From Streptomyces peucetius (GTDB taxonomy: Bacteria > Actinomycetota > Actinomycetes > Streptomycetales > Streptomycetaceae): a stretch of 64,000 nt of DNA. Shown in pieces: positions 26,609 to 37,095 of this stretch. The notes beneath the pieces were generated by a model. It was not told the DNA's origin and did no database searches. It saw nothing but the letters and a program-made list of their open reading frames with translations. The position numbers were made by a program, and so were the translations under genes. The DNA is taken from positions 2,542,001 through 2,606,000 of the forward strand of contig NZ_CP107567.1 of NCBI RefSeq assembly GCF_025854275.1, read 5' to 3'. Within the stretch, counting starts at the first letter, position 1; each line of letters starts with the position of its first letter.

Positions 26609-26863
26609 TCAGGCGACCGGAACGATGTTCACGACCTTGCGGCCACGGTGGGAACCGAACTCCACCGCACCCGGCTGGAGCGCGAACAGCGTGTCGTCGC
26701 CGCCGCGGCCGACGCCGGTGCCGGGGTGGAAGTGGGTGCCGCGCTGGCGGACCAGGATCTCACCCGCGAGGACGACCTGACCGCCGAAGCGCTTCACGCC
26801 GAGCCGCTGGGCATTGGAGTCGCGACCGTTCCGGGTGGACGATGCGCCCTTCTTGTGTGCCAT
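26609..26863 (-). CDS. rpmA: 50S ribosomal protein L27
   Basis: An 84-aa basic protein beginning [20 protein letters not shown], with the L27 signature [20 protein letters not shown]. It binds near the peptidyl-transferase centre of the 50S subunit. It does not carry the N-terminal extension seen in Firmicutes. ATG 26861-26863 follows GAGGAG closely. It is 14 bases downstream of rplU. Confidence 0.98.
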   Translation of the reverse strand: MAHKKGASSTRNGRDSNAQRLGVKRFGGQVVLAGEILVRQRGTHFHPGTGVGRGGDDTLFALQPGAVEFGSHRGRKVVNIVPVA

Positions 26864-26877
26864 CTCTCCTCAGTCCC

Positions 26878-27198
26878 TTACTTCGCAGCCGTGGGGATGC
26901 CGGTGACCTTGATCGCCGTGTACTGCTGACGGTGACCCTGGCGGCGGCGGTAGCCGGTCTTGTTCTTGTAGCGAAGGATGTCGATCTTCGCGCCCTTGTG
27001 GTGGTCCACGACCTCGGCCGTGACCTTGATACCGGCCAGCACCCACGGGTCACTGGTCACGGCGTCGCCGTCGACAACGAGCAGGGTCGAGAGCTCGACC
27101 GTGTCGCCAACCTGGGCAGTGGAAATCTTGTCAACCTCAACGATGTCGCCGACAGCAACCTTGTGCTGGCGACCACCGCTGCGCACGATGGCGTACAC
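26878..27198 (-). CDS. rplU: 50S ribosomal protein L21
   Basis: A 106-aa protein starting at GTG 27196-27198 ([18 protein letters not shown]), with the L21 signature [17 protein letters not shown] near the C-terminus. It binds 23S rRNA. A purine-rich GAGAGAGAGA lies just upstream. The frame is open to 27381, but the upstream part is Pro/Arg-rich and not L21. First gene of the rplU-rpmA-obg operon. Confidence 0.97.
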   Translation of the reverse strand: MYAIVRSGGRQHKVAVGDIVEVDKISTAQVGDTVELSTLLVVDGDAVTSDPWVLAGIKVTAEVVDHHKGAKIDILRYKNKTGYRRRQGHRQQYTAIKVTGIPTAAK

Positions 27199-27693
27199 GC
27201 GGATCTCTCTCTCGCTCGGAACGAAACCCCTGATGCCAGCCGCTCCAACGGGCCGGGGCCCGTGTGATCCGAATGGACGAGCGGCCTCTCCCGGCGGGCC
27301 GGGAGGGAGGTGCTCAGAGGTGGGCGCATATAAGGAAACACGCCGAGGGACAAGGTTACGGACCGCGCCCCGGCGGGTCAAACCGGCCCTGCCCGCACCG
27401 CAGGAGGCCCGGTCACACCCGGCCCCCGGACCCCGTCAGCGCGCGTCGTGGGATCCACCCCGACGGTCACCGATCGTCCACATCGTCAGCACTCGGGGTT
27501 CCTGTCCGCCCTTGGTCCCGCAGGGGATCGCGGTCCGCCACCGCGCGGGCCGCAGGCCGCCCCCTCGCCGACCGGCTCGAGCCGGATGTCGAGTGCACCC
27601 ACCGGGAACCACCGGCGGACGCCGTCGGCCTCGGGTTCGAGGCTCAGCACCTCGCCCTCGCCGACCCGATGGAGCACCTCCGCGACTGAAACG
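27199..27693. other. rplU leader and intergenic region
   Basis: About 500 bases between rplU and the rne terminator. It must contain the rplU-rpmA promoter and leader; I cannot place its boxes. A minus-strand frame at 27486-27677 (63 codons, from a GTG, with RRWFPVGALDIRLEPVGEG) has some protein-like character, but its ribosome site abuts the start and it has no known domain, so I do not call it a gene. Confidence 0.4.
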
Positions 27694-27736
27694 CCACCGG
27701 CGGTGGGCCCCTCCCTCAGGGGCTCACCGCCGGTGG
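27694..27736 (-). terminator. terminator of rne
   Basis: 12-bp perfect outer stem CCACCGGCGGTG/CACCGCCGGTGG with an inner GCCCCT/AGGGGC stem, 11 bases past the rne stop. Confidence 0.8.
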
Positions 27737-27747
27737 TGCTGCTGGTC

Positions 27748-30700
27748 CTACGCCTCCGACGTACTCGACGAGATGCCCGGAGCCGACGTCTGCTCGGCGG
27801 CGACGGCCTTCTTGGAGGCCTTCTTCGCCGTCGTCTTCTTCGCAGTCGTCTTCTTCGCAGTCGTCTTCTTGGCCGCGGTCTTCTTCGCCGCCGCCTTCTT
27901 CGCAGTGGCCTTCTTGGCGGTCTTGCGGGCCGCCTTCTTGGCCGCCGGGGCCGGAGCCTCGGTCTCCTCGGCCTTCGAGGCCTCCGCCTCAGGCTCCGCC
28001 GCCTTGGGCTCGGCAGCCTTCGGCTCGGTGGCGACCACGACGACCGCGGCCTCCTCGGCGCCCGACGGCGAACCGGCGGGAGCCGTCACCTTGCGGGTCA
28101 CCCGGCGGCGCGCACGCGGCGGGGCCGCGACCGGCGCCTCCTCGGCGGCGGGGGCCGCCACCGGCTCGGGCTGCGGCTCGGCCGGCGCGGTGACGGTCGT
28201 CTCCACGACGGTCGGCTCGGACGTCACGGGCGGGCCCGCCGGAGCGGACACCTTCCGCGTCGCCCTGCGGCGGGTACGGCCCGCGGGGGCCGCCTCCTGA
28301 GCCGGCGCGGCCGGCTCAGGCTCGGCCACCGGCTCGACGGGCGCGGGAGTCGCGGCCGGCACCTCGACGGCCTGCGGCTCCGCGGCCTTCGGCGCGCCGG
28401 CCGGGGCCGACACCTTGCGGGTGGCCCGGCGGCGGCCACGGATGGGCGTACCTCCCGTGCCCTTGGGGCCACGGGGGAGGGTCGCTGCCGCCTCGGCCTC
28501 CGCCGCGCTGCTGTACAGCTCCTCGTCCGGAACGAACTCCGGCTCGGCGAGCGCCACCGGCGCCGCCACCTCGGCGGCGACCTCGGCCTCGGTCTCGGTC
28601 TCCGTGCCCGTGATCTCCGGCTGCGGCTCCGCCTGCTCCTGCGCGCCGCCACGGCCGCGCTTCTTCGAGCGCTTGCCGCCGCCACCGCCGCCGACGGACG
28701 TCGGCTGCTCCATGTGCACGATCACGCCGCGCCCGTTGCAGTGGACACAGGTCTCGGAGAAGGACTCCAGCAGGCCCTGGCCGACCCGCTTACGGGTCAT
28801 CTGGACCAGACCCAACGACGTCACCTCGGCGACCTGGTGCTTGGTGCGGTCGCGGCCCAGGCACTCCAGGAGCCGCCGCATGACCAGGTCCCGGTTGGAC
28901 TCCAGCACCATGTCGATGAAGTCGACGACGACGATGCCGCCCAGGTCGCGCAGCCGCAGCTGTCGCACGATCTCCTCGGCCGCCTCCAGGTTGTTCCTGG
29001 TGACGGTCTCCTCGAGGTTGCCGCCCTGACCGGTGAACTTCCCGGTGTTGACGTCGACCACGATCATGGCCTCGGTCTTGTCGATCACCAGCGAGCCGCC
29101 GCTCGGCAGCCAGACCTTGCGGTCCAGCGCCTTCATCAGCTGTTCGTCGATCCGGTGGACCGCGAAGACGTCGGTCTCGCTGGTCCAGCGCTGCAGCCGG
29201 TCGGCGAGGTCGGGCGCCACGTGCGACACGTAGCCGTGGATGGTCTCCCACGCCTCGTCACCGCTGACGACGACCTTGGAGAAGTCCTCGTTGAAGATGT
29301 CGCGGACGACCCGGACGGTCATGTCCGGCTCGCCGTAGAGCAGCGTCGGCGCGTTGCCGTTCTTCGCCTTCTTCTGGATGTCCTCCCACTGGGCCTGCAG
29401 ACGCTCGACGTCGCGGCGCAGCTCGTCCTCGCTCGCTCCCTCGGCGGCGGTGCGCACGATGACGCCCGCGTCCTCGGGAACGATCTTCTTGAGGATGGTC
29501 TTCAGCCGGGCGCGCTCGGTGTCGGGCAGCTTGCGGCTGATGCCGGTCATCGAGCCCTCGGGCACGTAGACCAGGTAGCGGCCGGGCAGGGACACCTGGC
29601 TGGTGAGGCGGGCGCCCTTGTGGCCGATCGGGTCCTTGGTCACCTGGACGAGGACCGACTGGCCGGACTTGAGGGCGGCCTCGATACGGCGCGGACCACC
29701 CGCCATGCCCAGGGCCTCGAAGTTCACCTCACCGGCGTACAGGACCGCGTTGCGGCCCTTGCCGATGTCGACGAACGCGGCCTCCATGGACGGCAGGACG
29801 TTCTGGACCTTGCCCAGGTAGACGTTGCCGACGTAGCTGGTGGCCTGCTCCTTGTTGACGTAGTGCTCGACGAGCACGTTGTCCTCGAGGACGCCGATCT
29901 GGGTGCGCTCACCGCTCTGGCGGACGACCATCACCCGCTCGACGGCCTCACGGCGCGCCAGGAACTCGGCCTCCGTGATGATCGGCACCCGGCGGCGGCC
30001 CTGCTCGCGGCCTTCGCGGCGGCGCTGCTTCTTCGCCTCCAGGCGGGTCGAGCCCTTGATGGACTGGACCTCGTCCGCGCCTGAACCGGCCTCTTCCTTC
30101 TTACGGGGCTCGCGGACCTTGACGACCGTGCGCTCGGGGTCGTCGGTGCCCGTCTCGGCCTCCGTGCCGGCGCCGTCACCGCTGCGACGGCGGCGACGAC
30201 GACGGCGACGGCTGCTGCTGGTGCCGGCGGCCGACGGGGTCTCGGTCTCGTCCTCGTCCTCTTCCTCGCCCTCTTCGTGGGCGGCCTCGGTCTCGGCGCC
30301 GGTCTCCTCGGCGCGCTCCTCCGCGGTCTCGTCCGCCTCGGCGGTCTCACCACGGCGGCGGCGACGGCCTCCGCGACGGCGACGGCGCGACGGACGGTCC
30401 TCGTACTCGTCCTGCTCCTCGCCCTCCGCGGCCTCCGCCTGCTCGGGCTCCGCCTCTTCCTCGGCCGGGGCGGCCTCTGCGGCGGGCGCCTCGACGGGCT
30501 CCGCGGGCTCGCCGCGACGGCGGCGACGACGACGGCCTGCCGGCTCGGGCGCGGCCGCCTCGACGTGCTCCTCTTCCTCCTGCGGCTCCGGCTCGCCCGC
30601 AGCGGCGGCAGCCGCGGCGGCGGCCGTCTCCGGAGTCTGGAACATCGGCTCGGTGAAGACGGGCGCCTGGAAGGTGGGCACGGCCGGCCGTGCGGCGCGA

Positions 30701-31935
30701 CCGCCACGGGCGGACGTCTCCTCGGCCTCCTCGGCGGGCTGCGCGGTGAACTGCGGCGAGGCCGCGCGGCGGCGCGTACGGCCACGGGTCGCGGCCTTCT
30801 CCGCGGCGGCGACCTCTGTCCCTTCGGCGGCGATCTGGGCGACGGCGCTCTCGGGCAGGCTCTCGCCCGCGTCTGCCGCGTCCTCGTCGGCCGCCTTGGG
30901 CGCGCCTGCGGCGGCGGTGGCCTTACGGGCGGCCCGGCGGCGGGTGCGCGGGGCGGGCGCCTCCTCCTCTTCGGCCTCGGCAGGCTCGGCGGCGACGGCC
31001 TCGGCCTCGGCGGGCTGGACCTCGTCGGCGCCGGTCCTGGGGGCACCGGCGGGCGCGGAAGCACGTCGGCGCGTGCGGCGGCGCGCGGGCGCCTCCTCGG
31101 CGGCCGCGGCTTCGGGCTCTTCGCTGACAGCGGCCACTGCGGCCTCCTCCTCGTCGGCCTCGGTGACCTCGGCCTCGATGACCGGCTCGGTGACCTCGGG
31201 CGCGACGGCCTTCGGCGCACCGGCCGGGGCGGACGCGCGGCGACGGGTGCGGCGGGTGGCTGCAGTCTCCGTCGTGGCGGCTGCGGGGGTCTCTTCGGCG
31301 GGCGCGGCGACTTCGCCGGCCTCGGCCTCGGCGGCTTCCGCGACCTGCGGCGAACCGGCCGGAGCCGTCGCCTTCCGCGTCGCACGACGACGGGCACGCG
31401 GCGCAGGCACCTCTTCGGCAGCCTCCTCCGCAACCGCCTCGGACGCCGCCGACTCCACGGTCCCGGCGGCAGCCGGCGCACCCGCAGGAGCGGACGCCCG
31501 GCGACGACGGCGCGGCGCGGCAGCCTCAGCGGCAACCGGCTCACCGGCCTCAGCAGCCTCCGCCTCGGCGGCCTCCGCCACCTGCGGCGAACCGGCCGGA
31601 GCCGTCGCCTTCCGCGTCGCACGACGACGGGCACGCGGCGCTTCGGTCACGGCCTGCGCCACCTGGGCCGCCTCTGCGGCATCGGGCTCGGCGGATGCCT
31701 CGTCGGCAGCGTCGCCGGAGCCCTCCACCACGGCGCCCACTGCGGCGACGGCCGGGATCACGGCCTCGGCGGCCTGCACCTGGTCTGCGCTCTCCGCGGC
31801 CTCGGCCGTCTGCGGCGCGCCCGCCGGACGCGACGCGGCGCGGCGCCTGCGGCGCGGCGGCAGCGTGTCGCTGGGGCTGTTGTTGTTGTCTTCGTTGTTG
31901 TTACCGGCGGTGCCGGTTTCGTTCGGCTCGAGCAT
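27748..31935 (-). CDS. rne: ribonuclease E/G (RNase ES type) with repeat-rich flanks
   Basis: Endoribonuclease for mRNA decay and rRNA/tRNA processing. At 1395 aa it is long. The catalytic core is central, about residues 680-1070: S1 domain (ATSYVGNVYLGKVQNVLPSM), metal-binding blocks AMIVVDVNTGKFTG and VVVDFIDM, and the Zn-link CVHC near 1065. The first 650 residues are Ala/Glu-rich with repeated basic motifs of the RRRATRKATAPAGSP type and a pure Arg run. The last 320 residues repeat the same motif and end in a histone-H1-like Lys/Ala/Thr tail (AKKAARKTAKKATAKKAAAK). Central catalytic placement with disordered arms on both sides is the actinobacterial pattern. ATG 31933-31935 has GGGAG ten bases upstream. 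Confidence 0.95.
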   Translation of the reverse strand: MLEPNETGTAGNNNEDNNNSPSDTLPPRRRRRAASRPAGAPQTAEAAESADQVQAAEAVIPAVAAVGAVVEGSGDAADEASAEPDAAEAAQVAQAVTEAPRARRRATRKATAPAGSPQVAEAAEAEAAEAGEPVAAEAAAPRRRRRASAPAGAPAAAGTVESAASEAVAEEAAEEVPAPRARRRATRKATAPAGSPQVAEAAEAEAGEVAAPAEETPAAATTETAATRRTRRRASAPAGAPKAVAPEVTEPVIEAEVTEADEEEAAVAAVSEEPEAAAAEEAPARRRTRRRASAPAGAPRTGADEVQPAEAEAVAAEPAEAEEEEAPAPRTRRRAARKATAAAGAPKAADEDAADAGESLPESAVAQIAAEGTEVAAAEKAATRGRTRRRAASPQFTAQPAEEAEETSARGGRAARPAVPTFQAPVFTEPMFQTPETAAAAAAAAAGEPEPQEEEEHVEAAAPEPAGRRRRRRRGEPAEPVEAPAAEAAPAEEEAEPEQAEAAEGEEQDEYEDRPSRRRRRGGRRRRRGETAEADETAEERAEETGAETEAAHEEGEEEDEDETETPSAAGTSSSRRRRRRRRRSGDGAGTEAETGTDDPERTVVKVREPRKKEEAGSGADEVQSIKGSTRLEAKKQRRREGREQGRRRVPIITEAEFLARREAVERVMVVRQSGERTQIGVLEDNVLVEHYVNKEQATSYVGNVYLGKVQNVLPSMEAAFVDIGKGRNAVLYAGEVNFEALGMAGGPRRIEAALKSGQSVLVQVTKDPIGHKGARLTSQVSLPGRYLVYVPEGSMTGISRKLPDTERARLKTILKKIVPEDAGVIVRTAAEGASEDELRRDVERLQAQWEDIQKKAKNGNAPTLLYGEPDMTVRVVRDIFNEDFSKVVVSGDEAWETIHGYVSHVAPDLADRLQRWTSETDVFAVHRIDEQLMKALDRKVWLPSGGSLVIDKTEAMIVVDVNTGKFTGQGGNLEETVTRNNLEAAEEIVRQLRLRDLGGIVVVDFIDMVLESNRDLVMRRLLECLGRDRTKHQVAEVTSLGLVQMTRKRVGQGLLESFSETCVHCNGRGVIVHMEQPTSVGGGGGGKRSKKRGRGGAQEQAEPQPEITGTETETEAEVAAEVAAPVALAEPEFVPDEELYSSAAEAEAAATLPRGPKGTGGTPIRGRRRATRKVSAPAGAPKAAEPQAVEVPAATPAPVEPVAEPEPAAPAQEAAPAGRTRRRATRKVSAPAGPPVTSEPTVVETTVTAPAEPQPEPVAAPAAEEAPVAAPPRARRRVTRKVTAPAGSPSGAEEAAVVVVATEPKAAEPKAAEPEAEASKAEETEAPAPAAKKAARKTAKKATAKKAAAKKTAAKKTTAKKTTAKKTTAKKASKKAVAAEQTSAPGISSSTSEA

Positions 31936-32167
31936 GCGGGCGGTTCTCCCGTCACGCTCCCGGGCGCCGCGCCTGGTCCGGTCCGGCCGCGGCCCGCGTG
32001 ATGTGCGCGGTGCCGCCGTCCGGGGCGCGGGCGCCGCACGGGAGCTGATGTCTGGCTCGCCGGTTCCGTACGCGATGTACGCACGGCCTGGCGAAAGTCT
32101 CCTGTGTCATCGCGCGGCCCGACCCTGGTGGCTCCCGAGTGCAAGAGCCGCGCTACGACGACCGTCC

Positions 32168-32947
32168 TTACGCGGCGGGACCTTCCGGCGCCGTCGCAGA
32201 AGCGGTCCCGGCGGCCGTGGATGGAACGGCCGGGGCTGCCTCGCGGTCGGGCGCGAGCGGGTCGGTCACCGTGCCGGACTCCTCGTCGAAGAGCCCCTGC
32301 GCCAGCCTGGTCACCGCTGCGGGGACCGGCGGCGCCAGGTCGGCCACAGCTCGGAGACCGGACAGGACGTCGTCGGGTCGCACGGCAGGTGTCACGTGCC
32401 GAACAACCAGGCGCAGTATCGCACAGGGCCCGTCCCCGCTCCTATCGGACGCCGCGTGGCCGGCCTCGAGGCCGGCCACGGCGCCGCGTGCGTCGAACGT
32501 GCGCATGCCGTTCTTCGTCTTCCGCTGGACCTCGACGGTCTCCGCGGCGAGGAAGGCGGCCACGGCACTCTCGGCGTCCCGGGGCTCGACACCCTCCAGA
32601 CGCAGCTCCCACACGGAGGCGGTGAGCCGGTCGGCGAGCCCGGAGGTCCGGGCCTCGACGGCGTCGGTGATGTCGAGACCGGCCGGCAGCGACTCGTCGA
32701 GCAGCTCGCGCAGCTTGTCCGGGTCGCGCCGGTCGGTGAGGGCGATCTCCAGGTATTCGGCCTCGCTGCCCGTGCCGGTGGGGGCGGCATTGGCGTACGA
32801 CACCTTGGGGTGCGGGGTGAAGCCCGCCGAGTACGCCATGGGCACCTCGGCGCGCCGCAGCGCCCGCTCGAAGGCGCGCTGGAAGTCACGGTGGCTGGTG
32901 AACCGGAGGCGGCCGCGCTTGGTGTAGCGCAGTCGGATGCGCTGCAC
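32168..32947 (-). CDS. TIGR03936-type radical-SAM-associated protein (DUF2344)
   Basis: A 259-aa product beginning QRIRLRYTKRGRLRFTSHRD, with RAEVPMAYSAGFTPHPKVSY, the DUF2344 hallmark. In many bacteria this domain is the C-terminal part of, or the gene next to, the TIGR03960 radical-SAM protein; that partner is here at 39416-41341. The C-terminal 60 residues are Pro/Ala-rich. GTG 32945-32947 is the simplest start, but the frame continues as GKRQPEGPPPAPA to a CTG at 32987-32989 that has AGGAG exactly eight bases upstream, so translation may begin 14 codons earlier. Function probably RNA modification, not proven. Confidence 0.88.
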   Translation of the reverse strand: MQRIRLRYTKRGRLRFTSHRDFQRAFERALRRAEVPMAYSAGFTPHPKVSYANAAPTGTGSEAEYLEIALTDRRDPDKLRELLDESLPAGLDITDAVEARTSGLADRLTASVWELRLEGVEPRDAESAVAAFLAAETVEVQRKTKNGMRTFDARGAVAGLEAGHAASDRSGDGPCAILRLVVRHVTPAVRPDDVLSGLRAVADLAPPVPAAVTRLAQGLFDEESGTVTDPLAPDREAAPAVPSTAAGTASATAPEGPAA

Positions 32948-33070
32948 CGCAGGTGCGGGCGGCGGGCCTTCGGGCTGTCGCTTGCCCAGTGGTTCTTCTC
33001 CTCGGTGTGGAGCGGGCGCGGGTGGCGCGCCGCCCTCAACGTGTGGGGTGCTCCCCGGGGGCCGACCGGT

Positions 33071-34249
33071 TCACCCCTGCTTGTGCAGGGAGATCTCGGG
33101 CTCGGCCGCCGCGCCGGGAACGGTCTGTGTTTGTTGTCTGCCACCCAGGTTACGCGCCTGACCGGCCGTACCCACCACGGGCTGCGGCTCGCGGGGCGTG
33201 CCGATCAGCGCCCGCCAGGCGTCGCGCCGTGCCCGGCGCACTGTTTCCCGGGCCGACGCGAGCGCCGCCCGGGTAGCACGGCCGGCCTGCACGGCGGCCT
33301 CGGCGACCGGCCGCCACACGGCGTCGCGCACGAAGTGCCCGACGGGCGTGCACACACTGCGGTGGAACCAGCGCGCCGGGCGGCCCACCAGGTTCCACGC
33401 GAGCCACTTCAGGCCGCGGCCGACCGCACGCGAGATGTAGCCGGCGATCCGCCAGGCCACGGCGAGCGCCGCCGCGATCTCACGGCCGACGGGGGCGAGG
33501 ACGTACCGGTACAGCCACACCACGGGGACCACCAGCAGCGTCCGCACGAGCCATACGAAGCCCCGGCCGAGGGCGTGCAGGAGCCAGGCGATGCCGTGGC
33601 CGAGCGGGGTCAGCAGCTGCCGGTACACCCACACCACGGGCACCACCAGTACGTACGTCACCACCGGCACCACCACATACCGCCACAGCGCCACCCACGG
33701 CCAGTAGAACAACGCCTTGCCGAGCCAGGTCAGCACGGCCGCGAGCCCGTGGCCGAGCGGGGTGAGGAGCGTGCGACCGATCCACCGCGCCGGCGCGAGA
33801 AGCAAGTGCTCCACGAGCCAGGCGATGCCGTGGCCGAGCGGGGTCAGCAACTGGCGGTACACCCACACCACGGGCACCACCAGCCCGCACGTCACCACCG
33901 GCACCACCACATACCGCCACAGCGCCACCCACGGCCAGTAGAACAACGCCTTGGCAATCACGGTGGCCACCCACCCCACGGCACGCGCCACAGGGTTGAT
34001 CACCTTCTCGAAGACCCAGGCCAGCGCCCGCCCGAGCGGTCTCAGCAGCACCCGATCCACGGCCCGGCCGCACAGGACGAGGACGTCCCACACCATCCGC
34101 ACGGGGACGACGACGAGCAGCACCACGACGCGCACCGGGATCCGGACGACCTGAGCAAGGCAGCCGTCGCCCGGCTCGTAGTCCTTCGGGGCCATGTGCG
34201 CGCCGTGGCGCTGCGGGGCGGTCCCCTGCGACGGCTTCTCCAAGTCCAT
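33071..34249 (-). CDS. membrane protein built of duplicated ~75-residue segments
   Basis: A 392-aa product. Two nearly identical blocks (KALFYWPWVALWRYVVVPVV followed by VVPVVWVYRQLLTPLGHGIAWL) lie about 75 residues apart, and shorter variants of TPLGHG, PVVWLYRYVLAPVG and RPLGRALAWV flank them. Each unit has a hydrophobic helix followed by a Trp/Arg-rich amphipathic stretch. The C-terminal 110 residues are basic and Ala-rich. ATG 34247-34249 is the first start; ATG 34195 (MAPKDYEPGDG) is an equally good alternative, and neither has a clear ribosome site. I do not recognise the function. It lies between the DUF2344 gene and the glucarate remnants. Confidence 0.7.
   Translation of the reverse strand: MDLEKPSQGTAPQRHGAHMAPKDYEPGDGCLAQVVRIPVRVVVLLVVVPVRMVWDVLVLCGRAVDRVLLRPLGRALAWVFEKVINPVARAVGWVATVIAKALFYWPWVALWRYVVVPVVTCGLVVPVVWVYRQLLTPLGHGIAWLVEHLLLAPARWIGRTLLTPLGHGLAAVLTWLGKALFYWPWVALWRYVVVPVVTYVLVVPVVWVYRQLLTPLGHGIAWLLHALGRGFVWLVRTLLVVPVVWLYRYVLAPVGREIAAALAVAWRIAGYISRAVGRGLKWLAWNLVGRPARWFHRSVCTPVGHFVRDAVWRPVAEAAVQAGRATRAALASARETVRRARRDAWRALIGTPREPQPVVGTAGQARNLGGRQQTQTVPGAAAEPEISLHKQG
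33597..33960 (-). repeat. ~130-bp imperfect direct repeat within the membrane protein gene
   Basis: The stretch at about 33591-33720 is repeated at about 33822-33951 with only a handful of differences (for example CAGCAGCTGC versus CAGCAACTGG). It encodes the duplicated YWPWVALWRYVVVPVV and YRQLLTPLGHGIAWL segments. The identity at DNA level is higher than protein selection needs, so it points to a recent duplication or gene conversion. Confidence 0.8.
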
Positions 34250-34288
34250 GACAGAGATGACGCGGCGGAGACCTGTTCGGATCCATTA

Positions 34289-35942
<1,654 letters not shown>

Positions 35943-35946
35943 GGCG

Positions 35947-36585
35947 TCAGACCGCCTTCCTGACGAGGTCGGCCAGTTCCGCGGTCTCGGTTTCGGTGAG
36001 GTCGGTCAGCGGCGTGCGGACCGGCCCCGCGGGGTGGCCTACGACCCTCATGCCGGCCTTGACGATGCTGACCGCGTAGCCGGGGCGGCGGCTGCGGAGC
36101 GCGCAGTACGGCAGGACGAAGTCGTTCAGGCGCCGGCGGACCCCGGCGCTGTCGTGCGCGCGCACCGCTTCGTAGAAGTCGAGGGCGAACTGCGGCAGGA
36201 AGTTGAAGACGGCGGACGAGTAGGTGCTGACGCCGAGCTCCAGATAGGGCACCGCGAACATCTCGGCGGTGGGCAGTCCGCCGACGTAGACGAGACGGTC
36301 GCCGAGCCGGGCGTGGATCCGCGTCATCAGCTCCAGGTCGCCGACGCCGTCCTTGAAGCCGATGAGGTTGGGGCAGGAGTCGGCGAGCTCCGCGACCGTG
36401 CTGTCGTCGTAGACGGCATCGGCCCGGCTGTAGACGATGACGCCGAGACGGGTCGCCCGGCACACGGCCTTCACATGCGCGGCAAGTCCCTCCTGCGACG
36501 CCTCCGTCAGATAGGGAGGCAGCAGGAGGATCGCGTCGGCGCCGTCGTTCTCGGCCTGCCGGGCGAGTTCCACGGCGGTGGCTCG
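35947..36585 (-). pseudogene. 5-dehydro-4-deoxyglucarate dehydratase, 5'-truncated
   Basis: The C-terminal two thirds of a DapA-fold dehydratase/decarboxylase. Family sequence begins at [20 protein letters not shown] and continues through [12 protein letters not shown] (catalytic Tyr), [13 protein letters not shown] (Schiff-base Lys) and [10 protein letters not shown] to the stop at 35947. The first roughly 100 residues, including the substrate-carboxylate loop, are absent. At 36583-36591 the homology stops and sequence from the 3' half of an opposite-strand LysR gene begins, so no proper start remains. It would have converted 5-keto-4-deoxyglucarate to alpha-ketoglutaric semialdehyde. Four bases from the dehydrogenase start. 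Confidence 0.85.
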
Positions 36586-36586
36586 C

Positions 36587-36870
36587 CGGTGGAGGCGCGC
36601 TACTTCCACGAACTCCTGATCAGCGTCTTCCGCGCGGCCCGGATCACCCCGGTCTTCTCCCAGTACCTCAGCCAGGTCCACAGCATCCTGGCACTGGTCA
36701 ACGGCGGCTGGGGAGTGGCGCTGGTGCCCGAGACCGCTGCCCTGCTGCGCTACGCCGGCGTCGTCTTCCGACCCGTACGGCTGAGCGCCCCGGCCCCCGT
36801 CGAGCTCACGCTCGCGTGGCGGACCAACAACCACAACCCCGCCCTGAGCGCTCTCCTCGAACATCTGTGA
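36587..36870 (+). pseudogene. LysR-family regulator, C-terminal remnant
   Basis: About 94 codons of a LysR effector-binding domain ([54 protein letters not shown]) ending at a normal stop. The DNA-binding half and the first part of the effector domain are missing. The left boundary is the junction with the oppositely oriented dehydratase remnant. In an intact cluster the two genes would be divergent with their 5' ends adjacent, so one deletion removes both 5' parts. It was presumably the glucarate-responsive regulator of the cluster (inference). Confidence 0.8.
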
Positions 36871-37095
36871 GGCCCATAGGAGGCCTCGCCGTCCGATTCC
36901 TTTTCGGCATCACAGGATACGAAACAAGTGTTGGACCTGTATCCGTGCGTCTCCCAGCTTCCTCTGTAGCGAGAGTCCGCCGGAGCCTCACCAGGGGCAG
37001 GTGCTCCTTCCGGCGACAACATTCACCTCTTGCCCTGGTCCGTCGAGGACCGGGTTGAGCCGCACCCGCAGGTGCCTGAGGAGAAGGGGCGCTCC

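Noticed and set aside
27486-27677. A 63-codon minus-strand frame between rplU and rne
   Set aside because: Partly protein-like, but the GTG start has a badly spaced ribosome site, it lies beyond the rne terminator, and no family is recognisable.
33597-33960. Direct repeats as an insertion sequence or CRISPR
   Set aside because: They are in-frame coding repeats in a membrane protein, without inverted ends, transposase or regular spacers.
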